64,000 bases of DNA from Firmicutes bacterium CAG:24053_14 (GCA_001916715.1 MNSZ01000047.1:1-64000); one strand, 5' to 3'. Shown: positions 24,911-33,242, counted from the first letter of the stretch. Made by a program: numbers and translations. The notes: generated by a model not told the origin, from the letters alone.

Positions 24911-24955
24911 AAAAAAGTAGACCGATGCAGCAAAAAAGCTGCATCGGTCCTTTTC
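24911..24955. terminator. bidirectional intrinsic terminator
   Basis: A perfect 12-bp stem (24920-24931 with 24938-24949) with an A6 loop. CTTTTCTC follows on the plus strand and TTTTTTGATC on the minus strand. It serves the XRE gene and the convergent operon ending at 24962. Confidence 0.88.
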
Positions 24956-24961
24956 TCATGC

Positions 24962-25612
24962 TTAGAACATTGACATAGGGCCTTCTTCCGATAGCCTCTC
25001 ATCTTTGCCGGCTTGCTGTTGTGTCCGACGTAGGGATGTCTGGTTTTTTGCCAAATACCACGCTGAGAGCCACGCCTCATAATGGATTTTTGTCATGAGC
25101 ATCAGCTCACTGAACGACTCGAAGGTCATGCTCACCGAAACATGGTTTTCCGGTTTCTTTCCAAAGCGTGGCACAATCAGTCCCTTTGCGTTGGTTTCAC
25201 CCGGACCGCTGTCAGCGACGAAAAGGAAGTCCGTCTTGTTGCCGCACACAAGCTGAGCTGTTCTGGATAGACTCATTCCATCCGCTCTGCTGCGGCCGTA
25301 TTTTGCCAGCTTTTCTGCGGAGGTGCCGCCTAAGCATTGATAGAGTGGTGTGCTGTCACCATTCTTCTTTTTGTTTTGCATCAGCCAGCGCATCTCGCCT
25401 CCCAACAGCTTCCTGCAGAGTTCCAGCAGCTCCGCCACATCTATGTAGATGTGGATGTTGTTTGTCTGACGCTGCCCGGATGGCTTGCTCAAATCGTATG
25501 TGGCAAACACAAAGTGCGCCTTGCCGATCTCAAACGAATCGCTCAGGCTTTCCACAAAACAGCCCCGTGCATCGATGCGGATGATTTGGTTTTGATTGCG
25601 ATCCTCAGTCAT
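24962..25612 (-). CDS. hypothetical protein
   Basis: A 216-residue protein with mixed alpha/beta character, Gly/Asn-rich stretches (GQRQTNNIHIYIDVAELLEL) and the string TDFLFVADSGPGETNAKGLI. No family was recognised. The ATG at 25612 follows GAGGTG and overlaps the end of the upstream YkgJ gene. It is the last gene of the operon 24962-29616 before the terminator. Confidence 0.6.
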   Translation of the reverse strand: MTEDRNQNQIIRIDARGCFVESLSDSFEIGKAHFVFATYDLSKPSGQRQTNNIHIYIDVAELLELCRKLLGGEMRWLMQNKKKNGDSTPLYQCLGGTSAEKLAKYGRSRADGMSLSRTAQLVCGNKTDFLFVADSGPGETNAKGLIVPRFGKKPENHVSVSMTFESFSELMLMTKIHYEAWLSAWYLAKNQTSLRRTQQQAGKDERLSEEGPMSMF

Positions 25613-26336
25613 TTTCGTGCACCTCGTTGTTTGCCGGGAGATGCTCCAGCGCATCAACAATCTTTTCACTGTTTACCTTGAACTGCTCAAAGAAATCCTT
25701 ACTCATGTCATAGCTCAGGTAGAGCACCGAGAAGATCAGCGACCACACAACATCCATCGAATCTTCCGTGTATGAGGGTTCGATTTCATGGATCTTTCTC
25801 CCAACGAATGAAATAGTCCGCTGCCACAGGAGGAAAGATTCATCCTGCACAGGGATTCCGAACGAATCGAGCCATTCCCGCACCGTATGCGTCTCCGATT
25901 TGTCGCCGCAGTCTGTCTGATTGAAGATGTACTCGATTTGGACATTGGCAAAGCCGTTTTTCTCGTATTCATCCGCCTTCATTTTAATGCAGCGCCCAAT
26001 GGGATACATGGCACAAACCGTTGGCTTCGCTCTGTGCACAGAGCACTTTCGATTCTTCAGCAACGGGCAGCGTTTAATCGTGCCTCTGGGTTTCAGTCTG
26101 ACGATTGGGAGCCTTGATGACTGCCCGATGTAAGTCTCGCAATATGTTTTGACGACCTCATGCGGCGTCAGCCCAAGCTCCTTCGCTATGTTATACAGGT
26201 CTTTTGGATTGAGCAGAATATCCTCCCGGTTGATACAGCACTTCCCGCACTGCTTGCAGCCGAATTGAAAGGCATCGTCAATCCCGATCGTCATGTCGTC
26301 GTAGTTCTCCATAATATACTTCAATCTGTTGTCCAT
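25605..26336 (-). CDS. YkgJ-family cysteine-cluster protein 1
   Basis: A 243-residue protein with the YkgJ/CxxCxxCC metal-chelating signature: CKQCGKCC (about 27-34), then CPLLKNRKC, CAMYPIGRC and a later Cys. Such proteins bind zinc or iron-sulfur clusters; their role is unknown. The ATG follows GGAGGT. A second YkgJ gene lies immediately upstream, so two related proteins are encoded in tandem. Confidence 0.85.
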   Translation of the reverse strand: MDNRLKYIMENYDDMTIGIDDAFQFGCKQCGKCCINREDILLNPKDLYNIAKELGLTPHEVVKTYCETYIGQSSRLPIVRLKPRGTIKRCPLLKNRKCSVHRAKPTVCAMYPIGRCIKMKADEYEKNGFANVQIEYIFNQTDCGDKSETHTVREWLDSFGIPVQDESFLLWQRTISFVGRKIHEIEPSYTEDSMDVVWSLIFSVLYLSYDMSKDFFEQFKVNSEKIVDALEHLPANNEVHEND

Positions 26337-26360
26337 TTGTTTATTACCTCCAAATAGATG

Positions 26361-26385
26361 AGAGGCGCCGGTACCCGACGCCTCT
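26361..26385. terminator. hairpin between the two YkgJ genes
   Basis: A 7-bp GC-rich stem AGAGGCG/CGCCTCT (26361-26367 with 26379-26385) with a weak T-stretch on the plus strand only. Probably an mRNA processing or partial termination structure. Confidence 0.4.
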
Positions 26386-26412
26386 TTGTTATGTCATACT
26401 GACTTGAAACTG

Positions 26413-27087
26413 TTATTTCCGGAAAGCCAGGCTGCTAAGCTCCTGCTGCAGCCGCTCCAAATTGATAGGGTACTGCTCCAGAAAAGAGCCGTCCAGGTCG
26501 AAGCTGGAATAACGATACCACCAGAAGAGTGATAAAGCTTGCTTACGTCTTTCTTCTGGAATCTGTCGTAGAAGTCTGGCGATGTGAGGCACAGTACGAA
26601 AATCCGTGTGCAGCGCCTCGCGTTCATCCGGCAGGAAATACTGATTCATCCAACGACTGACGGAAACATTAGGTCCTTTGAAGTGATGTGTTTGCTCTTT
26701 GCTCACTAAGTATTCGAAGCGGCCGTTTTCCGTTGGACTTGCGATAAAGGGATATATCCGGCACGCTCTGGGTTTTACCGAATGAATCATGCAGCGGTTC
26801 TCCTTGAGGAAAACGCATGCGTCGTCCGCATCCTGCACTTTGAGCATAAATACGAAAAACCCACATTCATCCAGCAAAGCGATTTCCGCATGCTTCTCAA
26901 GGAAGTCATCGGTGCTCTTGATATTGCTGTCCCGATCCCTCAAATACTTTGTGATGCGAAACACATCCAGGCTTTCCAATACCACGCTCTGTCGGACATG
27001 CCTACAACATGCGCTGCATCCCGTGCAGCGGAAGGAAATTTTCTCCGAGGGCGAAACTTGGACAGCATTCAAAACAGCGTCATTCAT
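26413..27087 (-). CDS. YkgJ-family cysteine-cluster protein 2
   Basis: A 224-residue protein with CTGCSACC (about 21-28), CVFLKENRC, and CRIYPFIAS, the conserved cysteines of the YkgJ family. It shares the layout of the neighbouring copy but little detailed identity. The ATG at 27087 has GGGAGG and overlaps by one or two bases with the YodL gene end, so it is in the same operon. Two Cys-cluster proteins may form a metal-binding pair. Confidence 0.8.
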   Translation of the reverse strand: MNDAVLNAVQVSPSEKISFRCTGCSACCRHVRQSVVLESLDVFRITKYLRDRDSNIKSTDDFLEKHAEIALLDECGFFVFMLKVQDADDACVFLKENRCMIHSVKPRACRIYPFIASPTENGRFEYLVSKEQTHHFKGPNVSVSRWMNQYFLPDEREALHTDFRTVPHIARLLRQIPEERRKQALSLFWWYRYSSFDLDGSFLEQYPINLERLQQELSSLAFRK

Positions 27088-27088
27088 T

Positions 27089-27421
27089 TCATTCCCTCCC
27101 GCTGGTTTTCTCTTTCGCAAAGGACACCCGCTTAAATCCAAACGAGTCGCAGAAGAAGAATGAGGAGTTTCCATCAGCCCCTATGATCTCGACCACATCA
27201 GACGCGGTAAGAGAGCGCCCCCGGTATCCAGCCGGGTGGTAAATATTGAAGACAGTGAACACATCTTCCAGCGTATTTGCATTGACTATACCGCTGTAAA
27301 CACATTCGTAGATTTCTGCCGGAATGTGTCCACCGTTTTTTTCGCTCACAAACTCCATGTTCCGAAAGATAACGCGGTTTGTATCCTGTTCGGGAACGAT
27401 TTGATAGATGGCGATTTTCAT
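27089..27421 (-). CDS. YodL-domain protein
   Basis: A 110-residue protein that opens MKIAIYQIVPEQDTNRVIFR and holds the YodL core (YNIYHPAGYRGRSLTASDVVE-like, here FNIYHPAGYRGRSLTASDVV). YodL domains occur in many Firmicutes mobile-element proteins, function unknown. Here the domain stands alone. The start overlaps the DUF4262 gene stop. Confidence 0.8.
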   Translation of the reverse strand: MKIAIYQIVPEQDTNRVIFRNMEFVSEKNGGHIPAEIYECVYSGIVNANTLEDVFTVFNIYHPAGYRGRSLTASDVVEIIGADGNSSFFFCDSFGFKRVSFAKEKTSGRE

Positions 27422-27846
27422 GACGGGATCCCCTCGCCCTCATACAAATCCTCTGTTCTAAGCAGTTGGACCCGATAGGCATCCATGCACTGCTCATCTT
27501 CAAGGAATCGGTTGTGCTTATCCGGAATAACGGCGCGCAGTACAGTGCGGCCGGTCTCCTCGAAAGCATCCAGGCGAATGTCGCAGTCCTCGTATATCCT
27601 GGAAACCAGGTCGCCGGCTTTGAATCGTTCTCCGGTCTGCACACGAAGTCCAAGGGTGTTGAGAATGCGGCCCACCTCTTGTGGCGGTAAATGAAGGACC
27701 ATCTGGAAATCCATGTGGCCATACTTCTCCATACCGTGGGTGTGGGCGTTGCAGGCGTAAGGGATAAAGCCTTCCTCAGCCTTGCCGCACTCATCGCAAA
27801 CGCCATTGGCGCAGTAGTGGATCATCCAATCAATTTGTTTGCTCAT
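27418..27846 (-). CDS. DUF4262-like protein
   Basis: A 142-residue protein with the DUF4262 pattern: ACNAHTHGMEKYGHMDFQ, then LPPQEVGRILNTLG and GERFKAGDLV. An N-terminal zinc-like pair (CANGVCDECG) is also present. It has AGGAGG before two adjacent ATGs. Function is unknown; such genes are common cargo of Clostridia ICEs. Confidence 0.7.
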   Translation of the reverse strand: MSKQIDWMIHYCANGVCDECGKAEEGFIPYACNAHTHGMEKYGHMDFQMVLHLPPQEVGRILNTLGLRVQTGERFKAGDLVSRIYEDCDIRLDAFEETGRTVLRAVIPDKHNRFLEDEQCMDAYRVQLLRTEDLYEGEGIPS

Positions 27847-28630
27847 CATGAACCTCCTTTTTCTTTCTGAGATATTCCCGCATACATAGCATGGAATGCT
27901 CAAGATCCTCAGCGAACTTTTTCCAGTCTGACAGAAAGATTTCTATGGATTCAAAGTCGCACATGCGGGCATCTTCAAGACAAAACAATTCATAATCCAC
28001 CTTGTCGGCATCGTCATATGGAAGGCTCAGAACACCTTCCCTGACCAACACCAGAAAAGTGCCGAGATGTTTGCCGTCTGAAATCGGATAGCCCCAGCAT
28101 AGCTCGTTGTGGTACTGCTCCCGATAGGGCTCACAGAATTCCATCAGCGTAGTATGCGTTGCTCCATTCTCATGAAGATACTCAACCAGCTCCTGCTTCG
28201 TCTTCAACTCGTCTATAGGAATCAGACAATCTCCCAAGCGAAGCATTTGTTCCATATTCAGTAGCCGATCTGAATCCCCAGGAGTAATCAGAAAGATGCC
28301 ATCGTTATTGGCAAATGCAGTCTCCCAGCCTTGCCCAAGATAACGCCTCAAGAGAAGGGTAGATAGCTCCATTCCGAGGCAGCGTGAACTGTCGTCATCT
28401 TCGGGAAAGGTTTCCACTCTTGCAGACGCCGGTGCGTCCACCGCATCAAGCAACTTTGCAAGCTGCAGTTTGGACAGCCGGCCATCCACAAGTCTCACAT
28501 TCCAGTAGTCCGGTTCTTCACAGCTCGCACGGCACTCACAGCACATCCCAAGGATGGGATTCATTGCGAGCGAAACCATGGCGGCCGCATTCTCCCAGCT
28601 AATTTTCACCGTCTTCTTCAGTTCTATCAT
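27830..28630 (-). CDS. hypothetical protein
   Basis: A 266-residue protein; no known domain recognised. Cysteines cluster early (MCCECRASC, about 30-38). The C-terminal quarter is acidic and basic helical (CMREYLRKKKEVHDE). The much longer frame extending to 29050 runs through other genes; the ATG at 28630 with AAAGGA is the likely start. It overlaps the neighbours on both sides, as expected in a compact operon. Confidence 0.6.
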   Translation of the reverse strand: MIELKKTVKISWENAAAMVSLAMNPILGMCCECRASCEEPDYWNVRLVDGRLSKLQLAKLLDAVDAPASARVETFPEDDDSSRCLGMELSTLLLRRYLGQGWETAFANNDGIFLITPGDSDRLLNMEQMLRLGDCLIPIDELKTKQELVEYLHENGATHTTLMEFCEPYREQYHNELCWGYPISDGKHLGTFLVLVREGVLSLPYDDADKVDYELFCLEDARMCDFESIEIFLSDWKKFAEDLEHSMLCMREYLRKKKEVHDEQTN

Positions 28631-28889
28631 ATTGAATCCTTTCTGCCCGGTATGGGGCATAGTATGTTGTTTCGTCTCTATTGGACTGATAGGCGCCGAT
28701 GCAAACCTCGTGGCAGGGGCTGCGTTCGGGATTGAATTCTGCGAAGCAAACCAGCTCCGCAGGTTGATTGTCTTTGAGCAGGTATAGATTGATTGCCGGG
28801 TAATTTTCGCCGGCGTAGGCCACTGCACGAAGGCTGGAGCCGTCTGGTAATCGCAGCGTGATGTGCGGATGAGAAACCGTATCCGGCAT
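28599..28889 (-). CDS. hypothetical protein
   Basis: A 96-residue protein with a beta-rich look (HITLRLPDGSSLRAVAYAGE, then INLYLLKDNQPAELVCFAEF) and an acidic end. No family was recognised. A GTG two codons earlier is an alternative start; GGAGAG serves either. It overlaps the downstream gene by 32 bp. Confidence 0.5.
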   Translation of the reverse strand: MPDTVSHPHITLRLPDGSSLRAVAYAGENYPAINLYLLKDNQPAELVCFAEFNPERSPCHEVCIGAYQSNRDETTYYAPYRAERIQYDRTEEDGEN

Positions 28890-28952
28890 CGGCACAGGAC
28901 TCTCCGATAGGGAAAATCTCTTTCGCGCCGGACCGCCCGCCTGTGTATAACG

Positions 28953-29129
28953 CTACCGGGCTGTGTCAAGCTCAATCTGGAGTGCGGAAAATATCTGCTC
29001 CACCTGATCGTCATCGTAGCTGTAGACATTGAGGCCTGAGCAGTTGCCAAGCAGACGAAGCATCTTGATGAGCTTGTTGACTCTCGCCTCCGCCACGCGG
29101 CAGAAGCGGTCGGACTTGGATTCTTTCAT
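28953..29129 (-). CDS. small helical ICE protein
   Basis: A 58-residue protein beginning MKESKSDRFCRVAEARVNKL with a conserved-looking LLGNCSGLNVYSYDDDQVEQ and a final helix. From memory this small family recurs in Clostridia mobile elements without known function. The ATG at 29129 has AGGCGG. A long in-frame extension upstream runs through the next gene in another frame and is not used. Confidence 0.6.
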   Translation of the reverse strand: MKESKSDRFCRVAEARVNKLIKMLRLLGNCSGLNVYSYDDDQVEQIFSALQIELDTAR

Positions 29130-29145
29130 AGCAAACCGCCTTTCA

Positions 29146-29616
29146 TCAGAGAAACCGGATTTCCAACGCATCGATTTCTCCGTCTGTTTTATGCGCATAC
29201 ACGCCATAACCTCCGTCGCCATATCCAGAAGAACTGAAAAACCCGTCTTTCGTGAGCCATGCGCTGCCGGTTTGGATCGTATCGCAGAAGGAAGACCATG
29301 CCGCATCGTCATAGTCGGGCTTTTTGTGAAAAAACCCCGCAAGACCGGCGTCAACGCCGATACTACCGATTTCCTCCATTGCCCTCTGACAGGGAATCGC
29401 TCCATCCAGATAAATGCCGATAATGCCAACACGTCGATCAATACAAGGTTCGCCGTCGTATTCGCCTTTCTCGGTGTGCATCCAAATGGCGCAGGTATAC
29501 TCACCGTCTTTGATCTTCACATCGTTCATGCAACACCAGACGTCTCTGTCATAGCAGGGGTCGGTGATGTCAACACTGCCGTGAAAATTCTTGATGCCGA
29601 TAATTTTTCTTCTCAT
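29146..29616 (-). CDS. DUF4241-like protein
   Basis: A 156-residue protein with early FHGSVDITDPCYDRDVWCC and IGVDAGLAGFFHKKPDYDD, the latter matching the GVDAG-type core of DUF4241. Function is unknown. The ATG at 29616 has TAGGAGG. It is the first gene of the operon that runs to 24962, after the terminator at 29626-29667. Confidence 0.6.
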   Translation of the reverse strand: MRRKIIGIKNFHGSVDITDPCYDRDVWCCMNDVKIKDGEYTCAIWMHTEKGEYDGEPCIDRRVGIIGIYLDGAIPCQRAMEEIGSIGVDAGLAGFFHKKPDYDDAAWSSFCDTIQTGSAWLTKDGFFSSSGYGDGGYGVYAHKTDGEIDALEIRFL

Positions 29617-29625
29617 ACTGAGCCT

Positions 29626-29667
29626 CCTAAAAAATAAGCGGAGCAGAAAATCTCTGCTCCGCTTTTT
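29626..29667 (-). terminator. intrinsic terminator after ligA
   Basis: A 10-bp stem GCGGAGCAGA/TCTGCTCCGC (29638-29647 with 29653-29662) with TTATTTTTTAGG following on the minus strand and TTTTTGA on the plus strand. It closes the ligA transcript. Confidence 0.85.
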
Positions 29668-29683
29668 GATTCGGCATATTTGT

Positions 29684-29904
29684 TTATGCCAGCATCTCCT
29701 CAAACTCCTCCTCAGTCAGCGTGCGGATGCCCAGCTGCTGCGCTTTTGTCAGCTTGCTGCCGGCCTTTTCGCCAACGATCAGGTAGTCGGTTTTCTTCGT
29801 CACCGAGCTTGCAGGATGTGCGCCCAACGAGAGCAGCTTCTCTTGAATGCCGTCTCTCGTATAGCCCTCCAGCTTGCCGGTGGCTACGATGGTCTTTCCC
29901 AGAA
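29684..29904 (-). pseudogene. BRCT domain separated from LigA by a frameshift
   Basis: Out of frame with the ligase stop, this frame reads LGKTIVATGKLEGYTRDGIQ, then VTKKTDYLIVGEKAGSKLTK and EEEFEEMLA-stop, a clear LigA C-terminal BRCT domain. Its own frame has no start. Restoring one base near 29902-29905 would join it to the ligase (NNPF then LGKTIV). Either a real single-base deletion or a sequencing error. Confidence 0.8.
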
Positions 29905-31653
29905 GGGATTGTTTGTGTTTGTCATAGTAGTATCCTCCTTTTCAAATGTGATTTGACCCAGCAGCGGACGCCAAAGTTTTTCTTCCTCCGTATCCGCATA
30001 CCACTGGTAAATGTTGTCGTGCATGGTCTGGCCGAAATCCGGCAGCTGTGTGAAGTCGAAGCCGTTTTGTATTGCCTGCTCGAATGCTTCCCAAGAGCCA
30101 TGGAAATATTTGTCCAGATCCCTGCCGGCATGTCTGCCGACCATGGGGATGCCCAAACCAGCAATAAATTTTGCCAGCGTGCAGCGGCGGCTCTTTTCGA
30201 CGGAGGCCTGCAGCCGTTCATACGACTTCACGCCAAAGCCTTCGGTCTGGATAATTTCCTCCCGATGCTGCTCCAATGTGTACAGGTCTCCAAAGTTTTG
30301 AATCCAGCCGTGCCCGATGAATTTCTCCAGCGTGGTCGCCGACAAGCCCTCGATGTCCATCCGCGTTTTCTCACAGAAGTGAGCAAATTTCTGTACCAGC
30401 TTGGCAGCACAGTGCGGGTTTTCACAGAACAACTGACGAGTTCCGCCTGTCGTCCTCTTTAGCGATAGCGGATTACCGCAGCAGGGGCAGGTCATCGGGA
30501 GCTGATAGGTGTTGCTCTGCGTTTTGTTTTCTGCAATCTGTGGAATGATCATATTTGCCTTGTAGACAGAGATCACATCCCCAACGCCAAACTGGAACTC
30601 ATCAAAGATGTCCAGATTGTGCAGATAGGCCCGCGAGACCGTGGCGCCGTCGATTTCCACCGGGTCAAACAGACCGGTGATGCTCACCATACCGGTGCGA
30701 GTCGTCGCCAGCTCTACGCCGCGAAATCTCGTCTCGAACAATTCATCCTGCCATTTCAGGGCGATCAAACGGTTCTCGTGATGACCAGTGGCGCCCAGAC
30801 TTTTGCCATAGCGGATGTCATCATACTCCATGATGAGCCCATCCACCGGATAGGCGAATTTTTCGGGCTCCATGGAAGCAATGGCATCACGGATGGTCTT
30901 TTCATTGTGCAAGGCGTCGATATAGATGTACGGCACAACGGAGAACCCGTTTCGCTCCAGGAATTGCTGCTGCCCGAGTTTGAAATCGGGCTCAAGGTAG
31001 TCGCTCACCAGTTCAAAGGCCCAGAATTCCAGCATCCGTTTGGCTGCTTCACCTGCATTGAGCTTGCGCACACTGCCGGCCGCCAGCCCTCTGGGATGGG
31101 AATAAGGTTCCTCCAGACTGGAATTAAGCATCTCGAAATTCTTCCATGAGACGACGCCTTCGCCGCGCACTTCAAAGGATTCTTTCGTAGGGATAGTCAG
31201 CGGCACATTGAGGAATGTGCGCACAGTATGCGTCACGTCCTCACCAATGATTCCTTCACGACCTCGGGTAATGGCCTGCACAAGCGTGCCATGCTCATAG
31301 CGCAGCACAAGGGTCAGTCCGTCCATTTTCCAACTGAGCATAACAGGCTGCTTGGAAGCGAATTTGGCCAGATCCTCAACGGATTTGGTCTTGTCCGCTG
31401 ACAGCATGGGTCTGGTATGCCGCACCGGCGTCAGCTCCTCCAATATCTCTCCGGATACCTTTTGGGTCGGGGAGTGGGAAAGCGTCAGACCGGTATCCTG
31501 CTCCAGGCCTCGCAGCTCATCCATCAGAAAGTCATAATCCCGGTCTGGCATAATGGGATTGTCGTCCCGGTAGTAGGCGATGTCCGCCTTGTTGAGCTGT
31601 TCAATCAGCTGCAGCATGCGGGCATGGTTGGTTTGATACTTATTCGCGTTCAT
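29884..31653 (-). CDS. ligA: NAD-dependent DNA ligase, BRCT domain frameshifted off
   Basis: A 589-residue LigA. It has an adenylation domain with the KxDG motif (Lys109-Met-Asp-Gly112), ITRGREGIIGEDVTHT, an OB fold, a four-Cys zinc finger (CPCCG...CENPHC) and HhH repeats (LEQHREEIIQTEGFGVKSYE). It ends in WERPS 13 codons after an internal ribosome site and ATG, before a BRCT domain now in another frame. Family members are about 660 residues with BRCT, so about 75 residues are lost. Ligase activity does not strictly need BRCT. ATG 31653 follows AAGGAG. Confidence 0.92.
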   Translation of the reverse strand: MNANKYQTNHARMLQLIEQLNKADIAYYRDDNPIMPDRDYDFLMDELRGLEQDTGLTLSHSPTQKVSGEILEELTPVRHTRPMLSADKTKSVEDLAKFASKQPVMLSWKMDGLTLVLRYEHGTLVQAITRGREGIIGEDVTHTVRTFLNVPLTIPTKESFEVRGEGVVSWKNFEMLNSSLEEPYSHPRGLAAGSVRKLNAGEAAKRMLEFWAFELVSDYLEPDFKLGQQQFLERNGFSVVPYIYIDALHNEKTIRDAIASMEPEKFAYPVDGLIMEYDDIRYGKSLGATGHHENRLIALKWQDELFETRFRGVELATTRTGMVSITGLFDPVEIDGATVSRAYLHNLDIFDEFQFGVGDVISVYKANMIIPQIAENKTQSNTYQLPMTCPCCGNPLSLKRTTGGTRQLFCENPHCAAKLVQKFAHFCEKTRMDIEGLSATTLEKFIGHGWIQNFGDLYTLEQHREEIIQTEGFGVKSYERLQASVEKSRRCTLAKFIAGLGIPMVGRHAGRDLDKYFHGSWEAFEQAIQNGFDFTQLPDFGQTMHDNIYQWYADTEEEKLWRPLLGQITFEKEDTTMTNTNNPFWERPS

Positions 31654-32185
31654 GCGCATTCTCCTTATCTGTGTTTTGACATTCAGCAAACTCGCTGAAC
31701 CTGCCACAGTGCGGGCAGGAAACAGTATGCTGGTATGCTTTATCGATTTGTTCTCTTGTGACCTGCCCGGGCTTCCTGCAGCACACTGTCTCAACCCATA
31801 CGAGCCGGCTTTCATCCAATGCCTCCGGTCGGAACCGACGATTCCACGGAATATAGCTGACCCATAGCGGATTATCAAATATGTGTGCTGCATGAAGTTT
31901 TAATGCCTCCTCACGCAACTCCTGCAGAGAGTCCCGAGTATAGTTGTGTTCCCGAAGCCATTGCAGCAGGTTCTCCTGCAGTGTTTCTTTCTGATGTTCG
32001 GCGATAAGCGTTTGGATTTTCTGAGTCCATTCTGAGAGCGTCAGGTCGCCGAGATTGGTCATCACGCCGTTTCGGTATCCCGTCACCCTGTTTCTTCCAG
32101 AACCCGATATCAGGTAGCTTCGGGCGGTGCCGTAATGCACTCGCAGATCCGCGAATGCAGCTTCCTTTGTACCGTACTCATTCAC
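31640..32185 (-). CDS. hypothetical protein with C-terminal CxxC
   Basis: A 181-residue protein; the middle is helical, and near the end VCCRKPGQ and SCPHCGRFSEF give a possible zinc knuckle. From memory, its N-terminal ADLRVHYGTARSYLISGSG resembles small ICE-encoded proteins of unknown role. The start is GTG with AAAGGA nine bases upstream. It overlaps ligA by 14 bp. Confidence 0.6.
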   Translation of the reverse strand: MNEYGTKEAAFADLRVHYGTARSYLISGSGRNRVTGYRNGVMTNLGDLTLSEWTQKIQTLIAEHQKETLQENLLQWLREHNYTRDSLQELREEALKLHAAHIFDNPLWVSYIPWNRRFRPEALDESRLVWVETVCCRKPGQVTREQIDKAYQHTVSCPHCGRFSEFAECQNTDKENAHERE

Positions 32186-32218
32186 TTAATGCTATCCTTT
32201 CGGTTGCTAATATGGCTG

Positions 32219-32461
32219 CTACTTGAGTTCTTTGCCAGCTTTCAATTTAGGCAAAAGAATCATTTGCAGCTCTGCGGCAGTTTCCTTGATTCCTTCCCAC
32301 TGCATCGGCTCATAGCACTTATAGTAGTCCTCGCGCTTCGCCGCATGGTACAGAAATTCCTGAACACGCCAGGCTGCTGCGAATTCTCTGGAATTGAGAG
32401 TGAAGATACGCAGATCGTAAAAGCCTGGGTACGGTCTATAATTGCTTTTTTTATACTTCAT
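32219..32461 (-). CDS. small hypothetical protein, first gene of the promoter C operon
   Basis: An 80-residue basic protein (MKYKKSNYRPYPGFYDLRIF..., ending KLKAGKELK). No domain was recognised. ATG 32461 has AAGGAGG; the track-style longer frame would translate the leader hairpins. It is preceded by a 318-nt leader with two intrinsic terminators. Confidence 0.6.
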   Translation of the reverse strand: MKYKKSNYRPYPGFYDLRIFTLNSREFAAAWRVQEFLYHAAKREDYYKCYEPMQWEGIKETAAELQMILLPKLKAGKELK

Positions 32462-32556
32462 TGAACCTCCTTTTGGTTTGTTTTCATATATGAACGGGTA
32501 TGCCTGACGGCTCCCCGGAACAAAGGTTGGGGGAGCCGCAAAGCTCCGATCTATAT

Positions 32557-32592
32557 AAAAAGCACACAAAGAACCGAAGTTCCCTGTGTGCT
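32557..32592 (-). terminator. leader terminator C2 (UUCG-type hairpin)
   Basis: An AGCACACA/TGTGTGCT stem (32561-32568 with 32585-32592) with an inner GAAC-TTCG-GTTC, followed on the minus strand by TTTTTATA. It is the second terminator in the leader and shares the UUCG design of A2. Confidence 0.78.
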
Positions 32593-32696
32593 TGTGAGCC
32601 AAAGGCCCTCGATATTCAGTTGTGAGCGAGCAGGCGGAAAGCCCACCACCCGTTGCTTGATGTTCTGTGCCTCTTGATTAGAAGCCCCAGAAAAAC

Positions 32697-32730
32697 AAAA
32701 AAGCGCCTGAAGATAGAATCCTCAGACGCT
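32697..32730 (-). terminator. leader terminator C1
   Basis: A 9-bp stem AGCGTCTGA/TCAGGCGCT (one wobble) with a 10-nt loop, followed on the minus strand by six Ts and GTTTTTC. The wobble position and the GTC/GGC pairing are shared with leader terminators A1 and B. Confidence 0.8.
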
Positions 32731-32768
32731 GTGTAACCAGATAACTTTAATTGCCCTAATTGCAATTA

Positions 32769-32814
32769 CTGATACTAACATAGATAGTATAGCATGGTCA
32801 GGGTGGATTTGCAA
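32769..32814 (-). promoter_or_regulatory. promoter C with inverted-repeat operator
   Basis: TTGCAA (32809-32814), 17 bp, TATACT (32786-32791) with TGC before it, and ATACTA...TAGTAT over the -10/start. The segment 32769-32794 is identical to the one at promoter A. A 12-nt palindrome (TAATTGCAATTA, about 32757-32768) follows in the early leader. Confidence 0.75.
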
Positions 32815-32837
32815 GAGGTTTGATGTGTGAATAGCCC

Positions 32838-33242
32838 TTAACCGAGTTCGATTTCCATCAGGTCGTCTATTGGAACTTTCAGTCCGTTTTGAAAGATGAG
32901 CAGCCTTTCATACTCGTCTATCCTTTTCACTTCACCAGTCGCACTGAGGTAGGCTCCGCCGGCTTTGCGCTCATCTGGCATGAAATAAAGGATGGTGACA
33001 ATCGGGTGCTTGCCGGACTGCTCCTGTATCCGACCGAGTGCTTCATTGAGCGCCGCCTGCTCATGCTCGGCGAGCTCCCGTTTCTGTTCGGTTAACCTGC
33101 CGGCCTCGGCGATGGCGGCTCCATGTCCAGTTAAGGCAGCAAACGGCGCAAATTGGGCGGCGCGGTCCAGGGCAGGCATCTGCGGTCGGGTCTTGGAAAC
33201 ATGGTGCGGGAGATGGATGATGTCGTCATATTTATCACTCAT
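32838..33242 (-). CDS. YolD-like protein
   Basis: A 134-residue protein of the YolD family: DKYDDIIHLPHHVSKTRPQM, then DRAAQFAPFAALTGH and a C-terminal IPIDDLMEIE-like strand (here VPIDDLMEIELG). YolD proteins accompany Y-family polymerases on SPbeta-like phages and ICEs. Its ATG overlaps the polymerase stop (ATGA), so it is made together with it. Confidence 0.85.
   Translation of the reverse strand: MSDKYDDIIHLPHHVSKTRPQMPALDRAAQFAPFAALTGHGAAIAEAGRLTEQKRELAEHEQAALNEALGRIQEQSGKHPIVTILYFMPDERKAGGAYLSATGEVKRIDEYERLLIFQNGLKVPIDDLMEIELG

Noticed and set aside
27830..29050. 406-codon version of the 27830 gene
   Set aside because: The first 140 codons run out of phase through two other genes; the ATG at 28630 with AAAGGA is the better start.
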